Part shown: in pieces, positions 24,001 to 37,044 of the stretch
Position numbering within the stretch: the first letter of the stretch is position 1
Layout: the number at the start of each line of letters is the position of its first letter
Source: Marisa cornuarietis
Lineage: Eukaryota; Mollusca; Gastropoda; Architaenioglossa; Ampullariidae
Assembly: GCA_004794655.1 (NCBI GenBank)
Contig: SMMW01000585.1
Location: 7,687,501 to 7,751,500, forward strand
Direction of reading: 5' to 3'
Length of the DNA stretch: 64,000 nucleotides
Program-made: the position numbers and the translations under genes
The notes under the pieces: model-generated
Databases searched by the model: none
Told to the model about the DNA's origin: nothing
The model's input: only the letters and a program-made list of their open reading frames with translations

Positions 24001-27000
24001 CAGCACGCCTATTCCACCTGCCAGCAGTGGGGGTGATATATATGAGGGTGGGGAGAGAGGGGAAATTGAAATGCTTCCTTCCTTCAGCAACTCTTTTTTT
24101 CCAAGATCGTTTATGTTTTAAGATATCAAATTTCCTTATAAGAGAAAATGCATAAAGACTATTTAGTGACATGCAGACATCGTAAGTGCGAAAAATCAAG
24201 GATCCACTCCAGCCCACTAGCACACTGCAAGACACAACATTCCCTTATAAGGTACAAACGTCTTTCATAAGCTTTCTAAGTAGGACAGTTGATGTAAATT
24301 ACAAAACCATTATTAAACCCAATTATGAATAGAAAAGCGAAAGTCTCTAAAAAAAAAATTGAACACTGAAAGTTGCATCTGAAACTTGGAATTAACGAGG
24401 GTTTGCGTTTTCAGTACTCCAGTATCTGCTGTCCTCCCTAAGAGTGTTTTCTAGTCGGACTTAGACATATTCATCATATAGGCATACTGACCAAAGAAAT
24501 AGTAGATGTATGGCCATCCCAGGTAGTCTGTAATGACACCAGCAAGCGGAAAACCGACGGCCGGACCCATATATGCACCTGCGCACAGTACAAAGGGATC
24601 GTAACGTGGATTACATTGGTATGGACGCATTCTTGAATGCGCTCAACCATGAGTAATTATGTGCCAGACCAGCGACGAAACGTTTCATGTCGACTAGTCC
24701 GGGCAGTACGTCGATAAACCGAACAACATGATGAAATAATAAATGCCATTTTTAATGACACAGAAAATAGGTCGGTTTTTAGAGTCGTAATGGACACTGA
24801 TAAACTCGCCAATGCGCTATGTATCTTCAACTCGTACGGGTCTGCAACTCATTCATTTGACATCTGTTCCTAACGGCCAAAGTAGTGTAACATGCACGCG
24901 CATCCACCTCCATAATCACACATAATCACGCACTACCACACCCTCGCACGCGCGCGCACACACATGTACTCCCCAAATATCTACACCCTATACACCCACA
25001 CATACACATACACAAAAAGAAGATGGGAATGCCCAGCACGTCAAGAGTATTAATGGCTTAGTTGGTATTTACTACCGATAAAAGCTTTCAAAACTCATTT
25101 TATATATATATATATAATAGAGCAACACAATCGAATCATTGAATGTGCATGTGACTAGAAATAGTAAAGGAGCTTCACTGGCCTGTAAACACGAAGGCTC
25201 CTAGGCGTCCCCTCTCTAGAGGGGTGGACCAGAACCGCAGGATGCCATAGCAGGAAGGGTACAGCAATCCCTAAAACGAAAAGCAAGAGACAAAGATCAT
25301 TAAACATTAGACATTTTATTCGCTAACCCCTTGTGAAGTATGGAGAAATTGACACAATACACAATTATCAATTCAGCTGTACAATTTCATATAAAGTTTG
25401 AATATTTAATGTACACACAGCTTGAATAAAAGTAAGTGTAAGACAGAGCTATATAAAAAACGAAAAACTTAATTTTTATACTAGCGATGTTAAAGATGTT
25501 AGTCTTTGTACTGCCTGACTTAAACCAGCAACATTACTTATTAAGGCTGTCACAAATAATCTTTATAAATTATTGGAAAGGGTTTCTCAGTACAGGCTTT
25601 TTGTGGAGCAGAAGAGATTATTAAATTTAACTGAACTCGGGTGTTTAAAAAATAGTAATAAATCTTTATGTTTCCTTCTCGAATTACATATTAGAATGCA
25701 GTGAAATTCATCTCCAATATCACATCAGCTCATTTAAGCTACGAGGCCATCGCGTGATTTGGGCATCTCGTGAAGCGCTTCACTAATAGGCCACTGATGC
25801 ACAATGTCTAGGTTTCCGAGACATCTGAAAATTCTTGTGGCATTATTTATTTATTTATTTTTTGGAGGGGGAGTGTTTTTGTCCCTCTACATTCAGGGTG
25901 ACACATACTATAGTGACCTACTGACCTCACTCAGTCCCTGCACAAGGCGCACTATCAGCGTGAACTCGTAGCCAGCCAGCTCGATGGCAACAGGCATCGT
26001 CAAGTTCAGGAGGCAGGATATGAGTATGCAGATTCCGAAGAGCCTAAAAAGTGAGAACACGTCGTTGTCATAGTTAGCGCCGACTCCGTCAGACTCACGT
26101 CCCTACCCTTCACCGCTTAACGTCTGCGCCACGTGCAACGTTCATGCTGTCAGGCCAAAAGCAAGTGCGAAGTCTTCGTCATACTAGTTACGCACTCTTA
26201 ACTGGACACAGTCGAATAAGTGACTGTATTTGGCAGAAATATTTACATGACCAAGTAAAAATTTACCACAACCAAATATTTGAGCACGTATCCGGTTAAG
26301 AGGACCTTTAATGTTGTCTTTGTTTTCATGGTTGTCGCTATAGTAATCTCAAGGTAATCATAATCCACCTAGATTATTAAATTACTTATGTATCTGTGCG
26401 AGGGAAGACAACAACAAGCAAGTAGTAACCAAGGACAGTGGACGAAGTCTGCTAATAGTGATCATAAGTAGACGTCCGCCTTCGAGGCTAACCCGCGTGC
26501 AACTTTTTTTTTCTTCAAAAGAGAACATTTAAGGCGTTAAAGGATACCCCAAATCTCAGAAAAAAATCACAAAGACAGAAACCTTGGAACATCTTAATCT
26601 CCACATTTTGGGAAGTGATCAAAAACTTCATTCTGCACGTCGTTACTGACTGGACGACGCCTTATCAGCTAAGGTCAAAGTTCTCGCACTGCCTAGAACC
26701 TTCAGTCACGTCGTCATTATTAAAATTACAGCCAATTTATCTTCCTCAAAATTTTAAATCGACAGCGCATACTAATAACAAAACGAATGGCAGCCTTATA
26801 TTCTGTCAACTTCTCAATGACTTAAGAGTTTTATGTCATGTTTAACTTAGGCGCCAGCTTCTTCTAGCTCCAGTCTGTCTAGTCTCAGTGTAATTGTCCC
26901 CCGACTGTCTATGCAGAACGTTTACTTGTGTGAAGGCAGTTTGGTGGTGAGGTAGGCTCCCGGCAGGTTTGTGATCATGTAGCCCACGTAGAACACACTG

Positions 27001-27184
27001 TGCATTATTCCTATCTGGAAGGTGTTCCAGTCTACGCTAGGCAGCTGCAAGAAATGTGCGCCATGAATACACGACTATAAAAATACAGAGTAAAAGCAAG
27101 TAATAAAATATAGGTATAAAAACGTGAGCTATTTTAAAAACATTTAAAAATCACTGCTGTAAAACATCCCACAAGAAAATCAAA

Positions 27185-27238
<54 letters not shown>

Positions 27239-27242
27239 GCAC

Positions 27243-27279
<37 letters not shown>

Positions 27280-29614
27280 CACACGCACACACACACACAG
27301 TACCTCGGCTACTTCGATTAAAGCGTTAACTACAGATTTCTTCCAACAGAAATTTATAGAAAATAATTGAAAAAGTGAAATAAGAATTGTATATATCTAC
27401 ACGCTAGAATTTGGTTAATGCTAAGCAGATTAGCAACTGCTCATGCACAAGCATAGATGCGGTTGGTCTCGCACCATCACGGGGACCTGGTAGATCACGT
27501 GGTCTGTACTGGCAGTTCACTAGCAATAAGTGTGTGATACGAACGTGCGCGAACGTACGAATCGTTTCTCCAGTCGACAACAGTTCAGTGCGCTATCACG
27601 TAAATATCGATCTCGTGGATGCCCCTCCCCTCCCCTCCCTTCCCCTCTCGAGTTCAAATACCTCGCTGCACACATGTATATCTGTGTCCACTTGCGCTTT
27701 GAAAATTTATAACATGTCTTGTCGATTCGATGGCATGTTCTCCAACCTAAGGAAAGTTTTCACTCTCTCCCACACACGCAAGCATGTGCTCTTAGCAAGT
27801 GTCAAGACCATCCCTTTCCCAAAATACAATTGTAGTATATTTTAACTCTAATTTTTCGGCCATTGCTGGGGTCGACTGCCTGTGTCGACCGTAAGATCCC
27901 TCTTAACTGGACAAACATACATAAACATTTGACCAGATTGGCAAGCATTTTATATAACTGTCTGGTAAAAGACGTGTTCAAATGTTTGTCTACATTTGTT
28001 CAGTTAAAAGGGGTCTTAAAGGCTGACTTATAAAAGCTTTGTTTTTCTTTTTCCAGTGCAAGGCTAAGATGCAGGCTAGAGACATAATGTAGGATTTGTA
28101 TATATCCCACAACAATAAGCAGAAAACAAAATCGATCAAGGAAACAGTGTGCCGGCACCAGATGGACCGACAGCAATTCACCGCGGGCAGCAGATGGATC
28201 CAGTGTTAGTGAATTAGAGAGGAACGTGTAATCGGAACTTTCGGGCTTTCGATTTCGAACGATGCGTCAATTTTGTACATGTCTCTACATATTATCTAAC
28301 TAAGCCCTACCAATATTTCGTTAAACAATTTGTTTGAAGCACATGCACGCTGAGTCATCAACAGCCGCTTTTTTTGTTTTTGTGCAGGCGTTCACATGCG
28401 TACATTTCAATATGATTGAGTTGTTTACGCTTATGCGTGGAAAGAACAACAATCTGTATGCGGGTGCGTGCGTATGTGTATGTGTAGCGCGTATTGCGAA
28501 GATATACATCAAGGGAACGCGTTAATTTATGTGCTGTTTACTTTTATTCTAACTTGATAATCGTAACAGATCAACACTTAGACCACGCTGCTGTCCCTCA
28601 GTTAAAATACAGTCCTCTCATTACCGCTACCACGAACGCACAAACCCGTTTACTATTAACAAGCCAAGGGGTAAAGTAGAAAAAGCCTATGATCAATACA
28701 CCTACCTCCCTGTTCTGGCCAGTGCCGTTATCGACCTTGAGGTTCTCCTTGTCCAGGATGGTCAGTACGGTGACACCCACGTTGGTGCGCATGGCGTTGA
28801 CGATGACCATGCCCAGAAAGACGAAAACGACGACCAGGTAGCGCAGCGGGAAGCACAGGCAGCACGACAAGGCGCCGCGGTCGCGGGGAGGGCGACGGCC
28901 ACTGCCTCCGGTCTCATCGCCAGGGTTTACGAAAGGTGTGTGCGTTTGCCCCATGCTCAAGTCTACAGGTCTTGGCGCCTCCGTGTCGCCGTGCATGGCG
29001 TCCATGTCCGGGTTGTTTCCAAAGACGTCCGATTCCAGCCCTCGCGGACCTGCGTCTACCTGCCGGCGGGACGCTGAGACCGAGCCTTCTAACCCTTTCA
29101 TGCTGTGTTTCGCGCCGCCTCTCCCTTCTGCATCATCCTCCCTTCCGTCCTCGGGAGCCTTGCGCTGCGTAGCTTGCGTCTGGACCGTCGACAGCCAGCG
29201 AACGTCGTTTGGCGAGACGCCGATGGCGCCACCCCACGAGGGAGTTGGCGCCCCATCAAGATCTCGTGCCACCACGAGAGAATCTGCGCGAAGCTCTTCT
29301 AGCCGAGGGTATCTGACGTCAGATGGAACTTTCGTTTTCCCGTCTCCCTTCGACAACGCCGCGTCATCGCGGGAAACAGGTGTCGCGTCCTCCCGATCGA
29401 GAGTGGGCCATAGCGGCCCAGCATGCGTTGCGTGATCGTCTGCTTGGCGCTCGGTTGTCGGAGAATGACTGCGACCGACATCGTTCGGTTCCGTCAAACG
29501 GACGCCTGTCTCCTGGTACTGAGAAGGAGTGTGAAAAGGTGACTGGCTGTCGTCGCCGCCGCTAATGTTGTGCCCGTTTCTGGTGACGTCATCGTCACTC
29601 CTTTTTTTGCTCAT
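21034..29614 (-). CDS. SLC17-family vesicular anion transporter (VGLUT/sialin-like)
   Basis: Major-facilitator carrier; the family moves organic anions such as glutamate or sialate across vesicle or lysosome membranes. Minus-strand exons: 29614-28706, 27044-26926, 26043-25926, 25270-25183, 24578-24492, 24017-23884, 23239-23093, 22821-22692, 22370-22260, 22017-21890, 21631-21547, 21305-21034 (TGA). They total 775 codons plus stop with every phase matching. Helix 1 is at about residues 257-275 (RYLVVVFVFLGMVIVNAMR). A luminal NGT sequon lies near 296. Family residues are present: Arg in AMRTNVGV, His in IMHSVFYVGY, Arg and Glu in VRLVQGLSEG, Arg in HFARNW, and PLERGRLG. The tail begins SGERQSW, as in VGLUTs. 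Intron 4 uses a GC donor (25182-25181). The N-terminal region (about 256 residues, polar, low complexity) is far longer than usual. The substrate cannot be told from sequence. Confidence 0.93.
27186..27299. repeat. (AC)n/(GCAC)n microsatellite
   Basis: About 50 nt of AC repeats, then GCAC tetranucleotides, then AC again, in the first intron of the SLC17 gene on its coding side. Confidence 0.95.
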
Positions 29615-31147
29615 TTCTGTCCGATCCGGTGTCGCGTCATCCAGACCCTGGACTCACTTCCCTGCCTGCTACACACACCGAGCGTGAGCTCTTTGCGCTG
29701 ATCAGTCGTGGTCTTCAGCAGCTGTGACTGTGTCGCGTTTTCCTTGAGCTGGCAAAACACGAACAGCACGCTCTCAATCAATATCGCGCTTCTGTTGTAT
29801 TACTGTTCTATTCCTACTGTGTGAACTGTTGTTCCTTTCTTACTCGCCTCTTACTTCCCACAATGCACGGATTGAGGGGACGGAGGGGTGGGGGAGAGGG
29901 TCTCAAGGTTGCTCACGTCAGCAACCGCATCAGCTTCCCGCGATGCCGTGCTTCTTACTGTTGTCAGTCCTGCCCACCCACCAACGTGACATCTCTACTG
30001 TTAATCACCGTTATCTCTAAAGAAGTTTTAAATTACACTCTAAAACTTCTTCTGCTATGGTTCTGACGCCCTTAGACGACAAGGTCATCTCAGTTCAAAT
30101 GCATTCCCTAATCATGCTGGAAGTGGGTGGGGAAGACAACTGGCAGATTTTCTTACCCGGCCTTTCAGCTTGTTTGTATCCTATCAGCTAATTACATCCT
30201 ATCTGTCAGTTGTATTCTACGACCGTATTACCAAAAGCAAACAAACACTGCGTTAGGTAACGAAAGGAAATATATTGAGATAGCATAACTAGCATGTGAA
30301 ATGAAACATTTGCAAAATTCACTTGCACGTTTTACGACCAGCCTTCTCATTACTCAATAAAAAAATGACGATTAGTAGCAGTTAGCAAGCCTGAAAAATG
30401 GTGACTTAATTAACCATACGTACCTCTTCAGCAATCTCATCACACTGACAGACCTTCCGTGGAAATCGACAGAACTGAAGGTGCTATCTACTTCTGTCTG
30501 TATACGGGCTTGTGTCACTGTGTCCGTTAAAACGCTCACATTAAAAATAAAAATCCTGAGCGACGTTATTTGCTAGCGCTAGTTTTGGTGGGAGTCGGCG
30601 GTTGTGTGGTCCGTGGTCTGCGATAGTTGTCTTTACGGGCTGCCCTGCTTGTAGCCGACTATGACGATGTTGAACGCTAGTTACAATGTCATGACTCAGG
30701 CAAGTGCTTGTCTCACGTGGAGATCTACTTGGCGAGGCCGCTTCACACCTGAACAGCTGTCTCAAAAGAAAAAAAATAACACTTTAAGCAATTCATCGAC
30801 GAATCTACATTCAGTTTACGCATATGTTTCACGCGCATAACATCAGTTACACCACACACACACACACACACACACACTCGCGCGTACATATATATGATTT
30901 GCTCCTGGGGGGATTTTCGTACTGTTACAGACTGCGCGAACAATAGATCAGTTAGATATAAAAGCCTTCAGGCCTTCCCCCCTCCCCCCGATTACATCCG
31001 TTCCCTTTGAAATACGTCGTTTATCTTCAAAAAATCGATGCTTGCAAAATTCTGACCTTTATCACCCCAGCTTTCATCTGACACATCGCAACTTTTAAAA
31101 CCTTCTTTAGTCAACGTTTGCTTCACCTGAATCCACTTCCAGCTGAA

Positions 31148-31256
31148 TGCGGTTGGGTTCAGATTCCGCCTGATGCATGCTGTTCTTTCTCTGCATGTGA
31201 CACCGGTTGCTTGGCCATGTTATAGCCTTAGCTGCTGGTGCGGTGTAAAGCCCCAG
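31148..31256 (+). mobile_element. SINE copy B, partial
   Basis: Shares TGGGTTCAGATTCCGCC (box B region), GCTGTTCTTTCTCTGCATGT, TATAGCCTTAGCTGCTGG and GGTGTAAAGCCCCA with the complete SINE at 32552-32738. The box A end is missing or too diverged to see. Confidence 0.7.
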
Positions 31257-32551
31257 TTCGTCTCGCTCCCTAGGGCGCACATTTTACCCAGTTTGTATGG
31301 TTACAGGATTCGAGCTCTCGCTTTTCTCTTTTGTCTTTGCTCCCCACGGATGAGAAGATACATGCACCCACATGCATCCATTCACACCTACAGTGCAAAA
31401 GACCCGTGTGTAGAAGTGTACACATTTGAGCAGACAAATATCCATTAAAGACCTCGTGCACGTGTCTATTCACCCACATTATCATTACTGGACGTTATCG
31501 TTTATAATTATAGTAATATTATCACCACTCCATTTGCCGTCAGTATCGGCAAACTATTGGTTCCCTGTAGTCTTTGTCTGGTGTGACAATCTTCAGCTCA
31601 ATTTGTCCAAATTATTTAATCATCTTACATCGCCTCAATCAAAATTGTTCAAGTGAAAAATAGTGGGTTAAAGCAGGTATTCGTTAATGACTGCGTGACT
31701 GATATTACATCGAATCTAAAGGCACCGGTTCGATGTCTTTAATTCATATGGGCGTATTCCTTGTCGCCATTAAACATTGAACAAGGCGTTCGCTGCGACA
31801 CTGACAGGGACAAATTAAACACTAGCACCATTAGGGTCTCTGTTTATCGATCTCGGGTACGACGTGTACACACGAACAGGTGGTGTCATGCATGTCGAGC
31901 TTAGCAGCCGCAAGATGCAGGTGCATACCACAATATTGTACTACCGTACCACACTATCGCACCTTACAGTACTGAATGCAGACAACAGTCTGTCAGAAAA
32001 TATAAAAAAGGGTTTCCTAGATGTCCATTCAAAACCTTAAATCTGTCACAAAAACTGCATCGTTTTTTTTATAAGGCTTTTGATAATTTATGAGAATCAA
32101 ATCGACGTCTTTGTTTAATTAGATTCTTCAAGATGTGAAAACAAGTTCTACTATTTCTCTCTCAGCTTGCTTTCATATACAACCATCCATCCCTCAGCGG
32201 TACCGTACCTCATTGTTTGCTTTGACAAGCTGTGCCTCACTCATGTCGGATCGATACACTCAGACTTACTTCCTCGCTTATTTATTTCTTTGTTTTAACA
32301 CATCTGGGGGTTACTCTGCAAGTTATGTATGATCATCATACGTTCAGTCAGTTCTTTACGAGCCCTGCATGTTACACTGACTGGTGCGTCAGCAGCACAC
32401 CGGCGCTCGGCTGGTTTTTGCCCTAAAGCAATAAAGTGGTTTTCTAGACAACAGCATCCACGTTAAACTCCGACAACGCCAGAAACTAGACAACAACGGA
32501 ATGCACAATAAATAGGCACATCCAGTCCTGCGCCGGATTTGGTGTTGAATT

Positions 32552-32738
32552 TAGCGGTCCGGTGGCGCAACGGTTAGCGTCTGTCACCAATACAGTGAAG
32601 GTTGGCTGTCCTGGGTTCAGTTCTCGTCTCGGGCACGCTGTTCTTTCTCTGCATCTGGCATCTGTTTATAGGGCTGGCTGCCTTGCAGTGATATAGCCTT
32701 AGTTGCTGGCTCGGCGTAAAACACCAATTAAAAAAAAA
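32552..32738 (+). mobile_element. Complete tRNA-derived SINE with 13-bp target duplication
   Basis: Starts TAGCGGTCCGG. Box A TGGCGCAACGG is at 32563-32573 and box B GGTTCAGTTCT at 32614-32624, the RNA polymerase III promoter of a tRNA ancestor. The body has CGGGCACGCTGTTCTTTCTC and GATATAGCCTTAGTTGCTGG; it ends in ACACCAATT and an A9 tail. The identical 13-mer TTGGTGTTGAATT flanks it at 32539-32551 and 32739-32751. It is the best preserved copy of the family in the window. Confidence 0.92.
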
Positions 32739-35700
32739 TTGGTGTTGAATTGTGCATAAAACGTTCTCATCCCATCTGCTGTCTTCCACGTGTGCTTTTT
32801 ACACATTTCTTACGAGTTGCGAAGACTTACAGAGTCGGCAAAAGTTGAATGAAAGCGATGTTTAAACACTATTTTCTCCTAAATGCACCGGCAGATCAAC
32901 ACAGCAGTGAGTTGTAGAAACATGCACACGATGGTGAAGAAGTTAGCAGGATATCGTCCACTTCCGATTCTCTGTTGTTGTATTAGTGTAACTAGATTCC
33001 TTAACGCTTCTCTTTGTAACATTGGAGCTATCGCTCACACTCACTAGAAAATGACGGCATCTCAACGGTCATCGGCGTCATCGATGTCGCTATTTCTCTG
33101 TGTGGCGCCTCTAACCAGTAACAGATGACTGCACCTCCGTGATGTGGACAGAATAGCGCCTTGTCTTGACATACTATTATCGGTGTAAAACCACCTCAAG
33201 ACCGCCTCTGCGGAGTTTGGCTGTAGTGTCCGACGAAGATAACAACTCGCACATTGTTAAGACGCCGTAGTACCAGTAAGCCTTTCCGTCCTCCTGATTA
33301 TAGACTCGCGCAACTGCTGGCTTACAACGATTCTCTGGCCCTGTTATTTTCTTAAGTTAATTTCCTTAATGAGATGCACCGTCATGTGGACCACACATTT
33401 TGAATTTAAAACTCAGTCCACATCTATGCTGCCATTTCTTCTATGCCTTATCATGTAAATGTGAATATTCTCAATCTACCTCAAGAATGGGGTGGAGGAG
33501 CGATGAATGTTATATTATCCGAAATGGACTATACTACTCGAAGATATAGCTGTATTCCGAGTCAATGGAAAAACTTGCGAAACCTTTGACGCAATCTACC
33601 GAATATCGTATTAATATAACAGTAATTAATTCAAACAGTACATACAAGTAACGTAGAAATGTGAATGAATTAGGGCGTTATTTTGATGACACCATCCCCG
33701 ACACCTCCCCACTCCCCCTTTCTTGTTCGTGCCTCCCAATTTATGAACAAGTAATTAGTATTTTGGTCACACACTTTGTACCAACTCTGGTAACAACAAA
33801 ATTTTAGACCGCTTTGTGGTTCTGTATTAGAAATAACAGCAAGACACATCTGGAGGATCCGGTACAATAAATGACAACCACTGTAACCACTGTTCTGTGG
33901 AAAGCTACATATTCAGCCTACACAGCGTCAGCGTGAAAATTCCCTGCTATTAGATCCCGCAACAGGGAGTGCAATTACGATGATGGAACACGTTCTCTAA
34001 TCGTAGCTAATATGCAAATATAGTGTTACAGACGAGTGAGTATTGAATGAATAAGCTCGATGTAGTCGTAATGACGCCACTGTTGTATCTGCCGAGGCTT
34101 AGACAAACTACTCAATAAATCATCAAAACAACAGACCCATTTAAAAGTAAACTAAACAGTTTTCTCCATTCGTAACACACTATTAATTTTGTCAAATAAT
34201 AGTTACGCACAAAGAGTAAAAAAAAATATATATATAAAGCAGCGTCGAAATGTCTCCTGTAGTAAATGTGATCTTTAAGACGTCAGGTGTGGCCTTAGCC
34301 ATGTGGAAACTGTGCACCTGCACCGAGCCGCCAAACTCCAGGGGCCGCCACGCTTATATATTAAATAAAAAACATAAAGAGAAAATAAAAACACAGCTGA
34401 CGGCAATGTGACCAAAAAAATGTGCCTAAAGCCACCCCCTGAAGACGTGTATAATGAGCAACCTGCGCGATTCAAAAAGGCTTTACAGCGTGAAAGTGAT
34501 TGCTTCCATGACCCAGCCATGAGCCAGGACTTTTGAGCCACACCCAAACAACGCTGTAACATCCGCACAATATTGTTCCTTCGATCTAGTGACAGAGTAA
34601 TGCTCATGACAAGCTTGCATATACGTTTTAAGTTGTCAACTCTGATAGCCGAGTAAGTACCCTGGGGTGGGGGATACAATTAAAACAAGGATATGTTGAC
34701 CATTTTACTGTTGCAGCTGGCGATTATATAGGAGCTGATTACAATAGTGCCAACTTTAACTGACCTTCACTGGGTGGCATTTTCTAGTTATAAATAGACA
34801 GGCAAACGACACATTGCCACCGGCAAATACTTCTTTACAACAGAAATAGAACAATTTATGCGGACTGAGTGGCTGAGTAAAACTAGTGTCGGAACTGCAC
34901 TGGCGGAAATAAGTGAAAAGGGGGTTAACATACAACGTGTAGACGAATGAAGCAGTTGCGACTTCTCATAAGTTGTACAGAATTTACCCCTGCTGGTAGC
35001 AAGCCTCTATTTATATCGTAAAATTTCAATATAACCACGGCCAGAATTGCTTTCTCATCCATGCATGCCAGAGAATAACATTTCTACATCTTCATTAAAT
35101 TTTCTCTCTCTCGTCTTTCCGTTATTTGTGCAGTTGTGTATCATGCACACTTGTTAGGGATACCGAGGAATGTCTGTGCATTACACTACGGTGCTATCCT
35201 GCCTACTCTCCAGCGACTGGTGCGACAGCGGAGCAACACATCCTGTGACAAGGCAAGCAAGTCCACTTGGATAACTGTCAACAAAGGGCCGGCTTGGCGT
35301 ACTTGCCTAACTTCCATGCACGAAAACGTCAGACAAATTAGACGCAACCTTTAGGCTACATTTAGTCATATACACCACCTGACCTACCTCTTCGCCACCA
35401 AAGCAGATGTCCCGTTGAAGATTCGTTCCTTACACCACTTCCTTAAACTTTATCTGATTTTTATGAATACAAACGTTTCCCAAATGACGTAGGCGATCAC
35501 ATGTCTGCTCCCCTTCGCGCCCGTTCTCACCCGATCAGGTCGGCTAAGTTGTCAGCGAAGTATGCGTCACTGGCTGCCCTGCTATTGCATTAGCTATGCC
35601 AAGTTTCTTAATTGACCTGCTTGCGAACGTCACCTGAGAGTGAGAGGTGAAAAGAGCTCAACTTTTCACGGGCTGCTGGTTGCGCTAGGGTCTGTAAGAT

Positions 35701-36397
35701 AAACCGTACACAAATTTAGCACTGAAAACAATATCACCCCGTTACCACTTAAAAAAAAAACCTTGAATAAATAGAAATGGGCATGAATGAAGGCTTACAT
35801 TCTCTAGACCTTCAACCCCTCTTGACACAAATAGAGCAGTCTACGGACAAACACCTCAGAAAGATGGAAATAAGACGCTTGATCGGCTTGAACCGAGAGA
35901 CAGCCCACATAGCATTTTACTTTGTATGCTCAATATCTCACTTCATATTAGCAGTCTATGCGAATGTTTTGGCACCTGTAGTTGCAATTTTCGCACGAGC
36001 GTATTTTACCAGCTGGTGCATGGCTTTGTTAGTCATATGCCACATATGTATATGTACTTAGCTGATATTTACAAATACCTGTTACTGAAAAAGAAATCTT
36101 CAAGAACAGCACTAACTTTTATCTAACAATACACAATAAGCATGCACATAAAGAACACAAATCTGAAACTGTTGCTCACATTTATGGAACAATACATATT
36201 CTACATCTCCAACGCGCAGTTATCGAAGGGGAAGAGTTATGGACAATATATTTTTAAAAAAGTTATCTTCAATGCTACAAACATTTTCAAGGACTTTATA
36301 CAAGATTTGCTCTCGCCTTTGTGGCAGCGAGGAAGTACTTCTTTATTGTAATCTGGAATAGAAAAGACATACAGGCACTCACACACAAATGCACGTA

Positions 36398-36410
<13 letters not shown>

Positions 36411-36478
<68 letters not shown>
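36411..36478. repeat. (AC)n microsatellite
   Basis: 34 uninterrupted AC dinucleotides, preceded by (CT)n and followed by GA-rich sequence. Apparent open frames across it are artefacts of the repeat. Confidence 0.97.
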
Positions 36479-36481
<3 letters not shown>

Positions 36482-36918
36482 GAGAGAGAAAGACAGACAA
36501 GCATTCATACATATAAGCATACATTCACAAAGGCACACAAGTTCATAAACCTCTTAAGATGCCTCGAGAGCTAAGGCAAGCAAATAAGATGTGGCCAAAA
36601 CTACTGTAACATGTTGTTTACTATATAAAATTTGCCTGGTCACAGATTCAGCGAAGACCAAGCACCACTAAGACGGTCATAGTGCCGATTGGCTTGACTT
36701 TGAAGTTCTGTCCTTGGCGATCGACGGCGTGCTTACATTCTATCTGCTCATGATTCCCCTCTTCCCTAGTCAAAGCTGCCCCTATGACGATGATTCTTTT
36801 AATACTGCCTCTTCTCCGTAAGTCCAGACCTGTAGCAGGTAAAAAATAAATTTTCTAATCCACCTGATATATCTGTACGAATTTTGTGGAGACGGTTGGT
36901 AAAGGCAACTGCACTTAC

Positions 36919-37044
36919 CTTCACTGGGTCAGATCCGAGGATAGATCTGCTGATCAACAGGTGCTCTTTGCTGTCTGAAGGCCTCTTCGTGTGAAGCAGT
37001 CTGAGCGAAATACCGACGATTGAGATCAAAACAAACACCATCAT
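36919..37044 (-). CDS. Possible first coding exon, signal-anchor-like (tentative)
   Basis: On the minus strand an ATG at 37044 opens 42 codons. They start MMVFVLISIVGISLRLLH, a short hydrophobic stretch followed by basic residues, and run to AAG followed by a good donor GTAAGT. A signal anchor followed by a stem would suit a type II membrane protein such as a Golgi glycosyltransferase. No second exon was found downstream, so this may be chance. Confidence 0.2.

Larger units (their letters stand above)
29615..36918. other. Gene-poor region upstream of the SLC17 gene
   Basis: Presumed promoter and 5' untranslated sequence of the SLC17 gene near 29615-30800, then AT-rich spacer. It holds SINE copies at 31148-31256 and 32552-32738, a (CA)n tract at 30853-30880 and a long (AC)n tract at 36411-36478. 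No coding segment has support. The minus-strand open frame 34275-34679 contains one hydrophobic stretch but no family motif. Confidence 0.4.

Noticed and set aside
25178..25183. GT donor (GTGAAG) as an alternative to the GC donor in SLC17
   Set aside because: It shifts the frame of the next exon, losing AYMGPAVGFPLAG and the rest of the transporter.
28936..29435. Long plus-strand open frames (up to 165 codons)
   Set aside because: They are antisense shadows of the first SLC17 exon, which is GC-rich and lacks stops in several frames.
34275..34679. 134-codon minus-strand frame with one hydrophobic stretch
   Set aside because: No family motif, no flanking exons or convincing splice sites; composition looks like spacer.
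36296..36574. Open frames made of HT/TH or VC repeats
   Set aside because: Produced by the uninterrupted (AC)n microsatellite; no protein signal.
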